A DNA stretch of 10,005 nucleotides, taken from contig CANQSC010000043.1 in NCBI GenBank assembly GCA_947626445.1, positions 1 through 10,005 of the forward strand, written 5' to 3'. The notes beneath the pieces are model-generated. The model worked only from the letters and a program-made list of their open reading frames with translations. It made no database searches and was not told the DNA's origin. This document shows positions 5,161-10,005 of the stretch, piece by piece. The position numbers and the translations under genes are program-made. Every line of letters starts with the position of its first letter. Position 1 is the first letter of the stretch. The stretch is from an uncultured Bacilli bacterium. GTDB taxonomy: Bacteria; Bacillota_I; Bacilli_A; RF39; UBA660.

Positions 5161-6690
5161 TTATTTTAATATGAATGGATTATCGATAGTTCCATATTCT
5201 AATTCCGAATGAGGATTTGATAATATTTTAGTAGTAGATTTTAAATAAACAACAGGAAGAGCAATTCTAGGAATACTAAATGCTCCATTATTATTTACAA
5301 AACCTTCTGTATGAATGTTAAATACAAATGGAAAATTATTACTTAATGGGGTTATAGTCCAATAATTATCTGATTTAGGAGTTAGCCAATTATTTAAATT
5401 ACAATTGTAAATGTTATAGTCACTTAAAAATTTTTTTAAACATGTATCACTCATATTTTTTTCTATAGCATATCCATAATCTGAAGGATACATTAATCCT
5501 ACTCCATTATAAAAATTCCCACCATTAGATTTATTCCATTCTGTTTGATGATTTTCAACAACATTAATATCTCTTTCAAATTGATAAAATTTAGCAGCAT
5601 TATAGCTTTGATTAGGTAATCCGCCAAGATTCCAGATTATTTCTTTATCTATCATATTTCTTGCTATTTCATTTATACCAGGAAGACTTGATGTTGATGT
5701 AAAGTCACATTGTGAAGCCTCTTCACCTGATTGGTTTTTAAAGCAGTCACCGCTTTGACTTTCATAATATATTCCATTTAGCATTCGCATTAAACTTGAA
5801 GTTGTCCAATCATTATTGTTATTATTATCCCATAAGTATTGTTGATTATCATTTTGTCCTTCTATTCCATTAGTTCTAATAATTTTTAATCTTTCTTCCG
5901 TTTTACTATTTGATACTTTTACTTTCATAATTCCAATTATACGCCATTTTTCATTATTAAATAATATGTAATTATTTGGATTTGCGCCAATATATCTTAG
6001 ATTATTATCATTTGTTCCTAGTTCTCCCAGCAATTGTTTGCCATCATATGTTAAATCATCTGTATTTTCATTTGCTATTTTTTTGATGTAATCAATTGCT
6101 GTCATTGGGGGATTTATTTCTTCACTATTTACTACTGCATCGCCATTGATTTTTATTGAAATATTTTTTTCATCATCTTCAGTGGTTATTAATTCTTTAT
6201 CAGCATATATTTGTACACTATAATTTATGACTTTTCCTGCTTCTATTTTTTCATTTTCTACTAATGATGTTGTTGTCCCTTCTTTGGGATATCCAGATTC
6301 TACTTGTCCTTCTTTTTTTAATATTACTTTTAATTTATTTAAGGCTAAGGGATTTTCTACACTTTCACTATTTAATTTAATATTATAATTTCCTGGTAAG
6401 GTTCCCGTATTAGTAATACTTATTTTATATTCACATTCACTATGACTTAAAGCTTCTTCACTACTCATTGGTATAAAACAATCACTATTTGTATCATTAT
6501 TTATCTGTGAACCTTTTGCATATGAAAATTCTAATGTTCCTGCTTTTACTATTTGATTTTTTTCATTTCCTTTTACTTCAAAAAACAAAGCGTAACTTAC
6601 TCCTAAGACGATTATTACTAAACATATTACAATATAGGCTATTACTTTTGTTTCTGTTTTTAATACACTACCAACTTTTTTATCTTTCAT
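5161..6690 (-). CDS. Large exported protein: SipW-type signal segment, TasA-like domain and C-terminal surface domain
   Basis: The 509-aa product has a Lys-rich start, one hydrophobic segment (about residues 16-32) and then GVSYALFFEV, a SipW-type cleavage context. Residues about 35-190 are strand-rich with a 'TNTGTLPGNYNI' stretch, resembling TasA/camelysin domains. From about 195 a second domain follows with YILFNNEKWRIIGIMKV (about 241-257), WTTSSLMRMLNG (295-306), GLMYPSDYGYA (398-408), WTITP (444-448) and a closing PVVYLKSTTKI. I associate this pattern with multi-copy exported proteins of uncultured gut Firmicutes, without a known function. Outside the signal segment there are exactly six cysteines in three near pairs: 71/86, 316/328 and 417/430. 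I choose the ATG at 6690 because GGTGA sits 5 nt upstream; an in-frame ATG at 6702 has no such site. The gene is single, with its own promoter. Surface or secreted location is likely and the role is unknown. Confidence 0.75.
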   Translation of the reverse strand: MKDKKVGSVLKTETKVIAYIVICLVIIVLGVSYALFFEVKGNEKNQIVKAGTLEFSYAKGSQINNDTNSDCFIPMSSEEALSHSECEYKISITNTGTLPGNYNIKLNSESVENPLALNKLKVILKKEGQVESGYPKEGTTTSLVENEKIEAGKVINYSVQIYADKELITTEDDEKNISIKINGDAVVNSEEINPPMTAIDYIKKIANENTDDLTYDGKQLLGELGTNDNNLRYIGANPNNYILFNNEKWRIIGIMKVKVSNSKTEERLKIIRTNGIEGQNDNQQYLWDNNNNNDWTTSSLMRMLNGIYYESQSGDCFKNQSGEEASQCDFTSTSSLPGINEIARNMIDKEIIWNLGGLPNQSYNAAKFYQFERDINVVENHQTEWNKSNGGNFYNGVGLMYPSDYGYAIEKNMSDTCLKKFLSDYNIYNCNLNNWLTPKSDNYWTITPLSNNFPFVFNIHTEGFVNNNGAFSIPRIALPVVYLKSTTKILSNPHSELEYGTIDNPFILK

Positions 6691-6720
6691 ATCAATCACC
6701 ATATTTTTATCTATAAAATT

Positions 6721-6729
6721 ATTGTACCA
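6721..6729 (-). promoter_or_regulatory. Extended -10 promoter of the large exported protein gene
   Basis: TGGTACAAT on the minus strand is an extended -10 element about 30 bp upstream of the chosen ATG. No good -35 hexamer lies 16-18 bp upstream. It sits just past the dtd terminator, which fits a new transcription unit. Confidence 0.5.
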
Positions 6730-6756
6730 TACTTTTAATAAAATACCTAATAAAAA

Positions 6757-6778
6757 AAATAGTTAATTTACACTATTT
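6757..6778 (-). terminator. Small intrinsic terminator at the dtd stop codon
   Basis: AAATAGT (6757-6763) and ACTATTT (6772-6778) form a 7-bp stem around an 8-nt loop that contains the dtd stop (6768-6770). An eight-base T-run on the minus strand (6759 down to 6752) begins inside the stem and continues past it. The stem is weak, but position and U-tract fit a terminator of the MBL-rel-dtd operon. Confidence 0.6.
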
Positions 6779-7205
6779 CTAAAATAATTGTTGTTGGCCC
6801 TAAGTTAGTAAATTCTACTTTCATATCTTCACCAAATATTCCGGTTTCAACACTTGTATATTTTTTTAATTCTAGATTAAATTTACCATAAAGAATTTTA
6901 GCCTTATCTCCATTTAAAGCTTTTATATAACTTGGTCTATTTCCTTTAGAAGTATCTGCATATAAAGTAAATTGACTAACTGATAAAATTGTCCCTTTAA
7001 CTTCTAATAAACTTTTATTCATAACATTATTTTCATCTTCAAAAATTCTTAAATTAACTATTTTTCTTGCCATTTTTTCTAATATTTGTTCATTATCATC
7101 AAAAGTAAAACCAACTAATAACATTAAACCAAAATCTGATTTACCAACAATCTTGTCTTTAACTTTTACTTTAGCACTCTCACATTTTTGAACAATTACT
7201 TTCAT
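6768..7205 (-). CDS. dtd: D-aminoacyl-tRNA deacylase
   Basis: The 145-aa product is full length for the Dtd family. It hydrolyses the ester bond of D-amino acids, and also glycine, mischarged on tRNA, acting as a homodimer in the cytoplasm. The two active-site motifs are both present: SQFTL at residues 77-81 inside VSQFTLYADTSKGNRPSY, and NLGPTT at 134-139 with the Gly-cisPro pair at 136-137 that excludes L-amino acids. The ATG overlaps the rel stop (ATGA, 7202-7205), so translation is probably coupled; no strong ribosome binding site is visible of its own. The rel-dtd gene order is widespread in Firmicutes. Confidence 0.96.
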   Translation of the reverse strand: MKVIVQKCESAKVKVKDKIVGKSDFGLMLLVGFTFDDNEQILEKMARKIVNLRIFEDENNVMNKSLLEVKGTILSVSQFTLYADTSKGNRPSYIKALNGDKAKILYGKFNLELKKYTSVETGIFGEDMKVEFTNLGPTTIILEIV

Positions 7206-9334
7206 TTTCTTTTAACCTTTCTTACAACTTTTAAACTATATAAACTATTAATAAAATCATCTAATTCATCTTTATTTTTTACTTTTACAGTCATTTCAAA
7301 GATGGTATTTAAATCTATTACTTTAGTTTTAATATTATAGACATTAACATTTTTAGTTGTCGCTTTACTAATAATATCTAATAAATTATTTTTACCTGTT
7401 GTTGTTTCAATAATAATACTTGTTTCATAGAAATTATCGATATCTTTATTCCAAGATACACTTATTATTCTTTCTTTGTTATCTTTTATATTTTCACAAT
7501 CTTTACGATGAATTTTAACACCTTCCCCTTTGGTTATAAATCCAACTATTTCATCGCCAAAAACCGGTTTACAGCAATTAGCAAAGTTAACTAAAATATC
7601 GGTAGCACCTGATACTAAAACTTCATTTTTTGCTTTATTCATTTTAGGTGTTACTTTCATCATCTTAGCCATTAAAGCATCTGCCGCACTTTTTTTATCA
7701 GATGATATAACATCAATTATATAAGCTGATGTATATCTTAAAGTACCAATTGCAAAGTATACTTCATTAATATCATTAAAATGTAATTCTTTACATAATT
7801 TTTTAATATTATCACTACTTAATATTTCTTCAAATGCTAACTTTCTTTTTCTTAATTCATTATTTAATAAAGTTTTTCCTTTATTAGTTATTTCATCTTT
7901 TTCTTGTTTACTAAAATATGATTTAATTCGATTTTTAGCATGAGAAGTTTTAACAAAATTTAACCATTCTTTATTAGGGGTTGAATTAGGATTTGTTTTA
8001 ATTTCAATAATATCATTATTTTGTAGTTCATAATCAAGAGGAACGATTGAATCATTTACAATTGCTCCAATCGTCGTGTCACCAACACCTGAGTGAATTC
8101 GATAAGCAAAATCAATTGGGGTTGAATTAACTGGTAGTTCTACCACATCACCTTTAGGGGTAAAAACATAGATACAATCATTTAGAAAATCATTTTGAAC
8201 TTGCGCATTAAAGTCTTCACTAGTAATATTTTCGCTTGTTTCAATTAAATTTCTAAATAATTCTAGTTTTTGTTCCATTAAGCTTTTAGTCTTTCTTGCT
8301 CCACCTTCTTTATAAGACCAATGTGAAGCAATACCTTTTTCAGCAATTAAATCCATTTCATGAGTTCTAATTTGAACTTCATAACGGTGATTATCATTAC
8401 CAAATATTCCCGTATGTAAAGATTGATACATATTTTCTTTAGGCATGGCAATATAATCTTTAAATCTTCCAGGAATAGGCCGGTATTTAGCATGAATTAA
8501 ACCAATTGCTAAATAACAATCACTTACTTTTTCGACAATTATTCTTAAAGCTAAAATATCATAAATCTGATTCCACTTCTTACCATGATTTAATTTATTA
8601 TAGATACTATAAACACTTTTTACTCGACTTTTAATATGAAAAGATATATTATGTTCAATTAACATTTCACTAATTTCACTTTGCATTTCTAAAAGATTAT
8701 CTTCTAATTCTCTTCTTGATAAAGCAAGTTTTTCTTCAATATCTTTATAAACATCAGGTTTACTATATTTTAAACACCAATCTTCCATTTCACTTTTCCA
8801 AGCATTAATACCTAAACGATGCGCGATAGGAATTAAAACGGTCATAGTTTCATCAACTTTTCTTTTTAATGCTTCTTTTTCTAAAACGTCACCAGTTCTT
8901 AAATTATGAATTCGATCGGCCATTTTAATAAATAAAACACGGACATCTTTAGCAAGACCTACTAATACTTTTCGTAAATTCATACTTGCCGCATTAGAAT
9001 CATCAGTAAGTTCTAGTTTATTCATTTTAGAAATTGAATCAACAAGCATTGCTACATCTGATCCAAAAAGTTTAGTAATTTCTTCTATACTAGAACCGCC
9101 ATGATTAATTGTTTCATGTAAAAGAGCAGCACATATTGAATCAGTATCATAATTTAAATCACTTAAAATATACGCCACATTTAAAGGATGAAGAATATAA
9201 TCATCGCCATTTAATCTTTTTTTATTTTTAGGATGTTCTAAAGCATAAAGATATGCTTCTTTGATTTTTTTAACATCACTTTCGGGAATATGATTTATAA
9301 CTTTCTCTATTAATTTATCAATTGTTAATTCCAC
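7202..9334 (-). CDS. rel: RelA/SpoT-family (p)ppGpp synthetase with degenerate hydrolase motif
   Basis: The 710-aa product has the full long-RSH layout: HD hydrolase domain (about 20-150), synthetase (about 230-345), TGS (about 385-448), a helical part, a zinc-finger-like segment with Cys587, Cys588, His609 and Cys613, and ACT (about 635-705). Synthetase residues look intact: SRVKSVYSIY (236-245), the RFKD motif (290-293) typical of Rel rather than RelA proteins, MYQSLHT (302-308) and EVQIR (319-323). In the hydrolase domain Arg40, His49, His73, Asp140 and Asn144 match Rel of Streptococcus (R44, H53, H77, D144, N148). The HDxxED motif, however, reads HETINH at 73-78, so D78, E81 and D82 are replaced by Glu, Asn and His. 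Synthesis of the alarmone is likely and hydrolysis is doubtful. The start is GTG, with AAGGAAGTGA in the end of the MBL gene as ribosome binding site. The start of the next gene, dtd, overlaps the rel stop. Confidence 0.95.
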   Translation of the reverse strand: MELTIDKLIEKVINHIPESDVKKIKEAYLYALEHPKNKKRLNGDDYILHPLNVAYILSDLNYDTDSICAALLHETINHGGSSIEEITKLFGSDVAMLVDSISKMNKLELTDDSNAASMNLRKVLVGLAKDVRVLFIKMADRIHNLRTGDVLEKEALKRKVDETMTVLIPIAHRLGINAWKSEMEDWCLKYSKPDVYKDIEEKLALSRRELEDNLLEMQSEISEMLIEHNISFHIKSRVKSVYSIYNKLNHGKKWNQIYDILALRIIVEKVSDCYLAIGLIHAKYRPIPGRFKDYIAMPKENMYQSLHTGIFGNDNHRYEVQIRTHEMDLIAEKGIASHWSYKEGGARKTKSLMEQKLELFRNLIETSENITSEDFNAQVQNDFLNDCIYVFTPKGDVVELPVNSTPIDFAYRIHSGVGDTTIGAIVNDSIVPLDYELQNNDIIEIKTNPNSTPNKEWLNFVKTSHAKNRIKSYFSKQEKDEITNKGKTLLNNELRKRKLAFEEILSSDNIKKLCKELHFNDINEVYFAIGTLRYTSAYIIDVISSDKKSAADALMAKMMKVTPKMNKAKNEVLVSGATDILVNFANCCKPVFGDEIVGFITKGEGVKIHRKDCENIKDNKERIISVSWNKDIDNFYETSIIIETTTGKNNLLDIISKATTKNVNVYNIKTKVIDLNTIFEMTVKVKNKDELDDFINSLYSLKVVRKVKRK

Positions 9335-9340
9335 AATGTT

Positions 9341-9967
9341 TCACTTCCTTATTAATATTTCACATTTTATATTTTTATTTAATAATTTTTTAAAATTTAA
9401 GGCATCTTCTATACTTCCTACTACATACCCATAATGAGTAGGAATTACTTTTTTAGGATTAATCGTATTAGTAAGTTTTGCAGCTTCATTATAATCCATC
9501 GTATAAGTGCCTCCTATCGGTAGTAATAAAATATCACAATTAACATTCATACTTTCTTTTGTACAATCACTATCACCAGTAATATAAATGTTTAAACCTT
9601 CAATATTAATTAAATAACCAACCCAACTTTGTTTTTTAGGATGATGTTTCGTTTTTATATTATATGCTGGAATAGTTTTTACTTCCAAACTTTTTAAAGG
9701 AATTGTTAAATTAGGTTTTACAACATAAATATTTTCTTCACTAATTCCGACATTTAATAATTCTTCAACAATATCTTTAGGAGTTATAAAAATCGTATTT
9801 TCATTTTTTAATTCTAAAATAGATACTAAAGAAAAATGATCCCAATGTGGATGCGTAATAAAAATATAATCTGCATCATGTAAAGCTTTATAATCTATTG
9901 GATCTACATAAATAATTTTATCACTTAATATTCTAATACTACTTTGTTTATTTACTGTTATCTTCAT
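9341..9967 (-). CDS. MBL-fold metallo-hydrolase (YtkL/UPF0173-like)
   Basis: The 208-aa product is a small single-domain metallo-beta-lactamase-fold protein without signal peptide, presumably a cytoplasmic zinc hydrolase of unknown substrate. The metal motif HPHWDH is at residues 39-44. PAYNIKTKHHPKKQSWVGYL (100-119) is the segment typical of the UPF0173-type subgroup and supplies a further His. Asp132 follows in YITGDSD and the last His is in PTHYG (His178). I use the ATG at 9967 because AGAGGAA lies 6 nt upstream; an in-frame ATG at 9997 would place that site inside the gene. The stop is 6 bp before the rel GTG, and the rel ribosome binding site is in its last codons, so the two are co-transcribed. 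The promoter, or an upstream operon gene, lies beyond the window edge. Confidence 0.88.
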   Translation of the reverse strand: MKITVNKQSSIRILSDKIIYVDPIDYKALHDADYIFITHPHWDHFSLVSILELKNENTIFITPKDIVEELLNVGISEENIYVVKPNLTIPLKSLEVKTIPAYNIKTKHHPKKQSWVGYLINIEGLNIYITGDSDCTKESMNVNCDILLLPIGGTYTMDYNEAAKLTNTINPKKVIPTHYGYVVGSIEDALNFKKLLNKNIKCEILIRK

Positions 9968-10005
9968 TACTAATTCCTCTCTTAACATAAATATCAATAC
10001 TATCA

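Noticed and set aside
5811..5828. ATT/AAT trinucleotide microsatellite in the exported protein gene
   Set aside because: It encodes a short Asn run in an Asn-rich protein and is too short and imperfect to argue for phase variation; a multiple of three would not shift the frame.
6489..6716. Plus-strand Leu-rich open frame resembling a small membrane protein
   Set aside because: It is the complement of the Lys/Glu/Asn-rich N-terminus of the exported protein, so a Leu/Phe-rich shadow is expected. No independent signal supports it.
7530..7724. Plus-strand open frame of 64 codons inside rel
   Set aside because: Antisense to the conserved zinc-finger-like region of Rel and without a ribosome binding site.
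1..10005. Mycoplasma-type code (TGA as Trp)
   Set aside because: TGA terminates the MBL, rel and PfkB-like genes at sensible points, and Trp in conserved motifs is TGG.
9968..10005. Promoter for the MBL-rel-dtd operon at the right edge
   Set aside because: Only 38 bases are available and no convincing -10/-35 pair fits, so the promoter or an upstream operon gene must be outside the window.

Overview
The window is strongly AT-rich, and every gene I can support lies on the minus strand, so transcription runs from high to low coordinates. TGA ends several genes and tryptophan is read from TGG, so the standard bacterial code is in use and not the Mycoplasma code. Purine-rich ribosome binding sites, ATGA stop/start overlaps, an alpha2-type glycyl-tRNA synthetase, a rel-dtd pair and signal peptides of the SipW-dependent (TasA/camelysin) kind suggest a low-GC Firmicute. 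An uncultured gut Bacilli or RF39/Mollicutes-related lineage that keeps code 11 would fit; this placement is inference.

Layout, in order of transcription from the right edge. (1) 9967-6768: an MBL-fold hydrolase, then a long RelA/SpoT-family (p)ppGpp enzyme, then D-aminoacyl-tRNA deacylase (dtd). They are tightly packed, rel and dtd overlap by 4 bp, and a small terminator overlaps the dtd stop. (2) 6690-5161: an exported protein of about 509 aa with a SipW-type signal segment, its own extended -10 promoter and a hairpin after its stop. (3) 5066-3693: glycyl-tRNA synthetase, from a strong promoter nested in that same hairpin. (4) 3633-1612: a small TasA/camelysin-like exported protein, a PfkB-fold protein with a long Gln/Pro-rich tail, and a stand-alone Smr domain, behind a near-consensus promoter. 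(5) 1516-134: a large FAD-dependent dehydrogenase with a cysteine cluster, ended by a strong terminator near the left edge.

Most of the window is translation quality control and stress signalling (GlyRS, Dtd, Rel) interleaved with two cell-surface genes. The main oddities are two enzymes that have lost key catalytic residues while the rest of the fold looks intact. The Rel hydrolase HDxxED motif reads HETINH, with the synthetase half conserved. The PfkB protein has GAGA in place of the GAGD that carries the catalytic aspartate, and also carries a disordered-looking tail of about 73 residues. It sits in one operon with a matrix-type surface protein and an Smr nuclease-family domain. Other points are three closely spaced cysteine pairs in the large exported protein and the promoter-in-hairpin arrangement upstream of glyQS. 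I see no mobile element, CRISPR array, tRNA or rRNA gene, and no non-coding stretch longer than about 135 bp.
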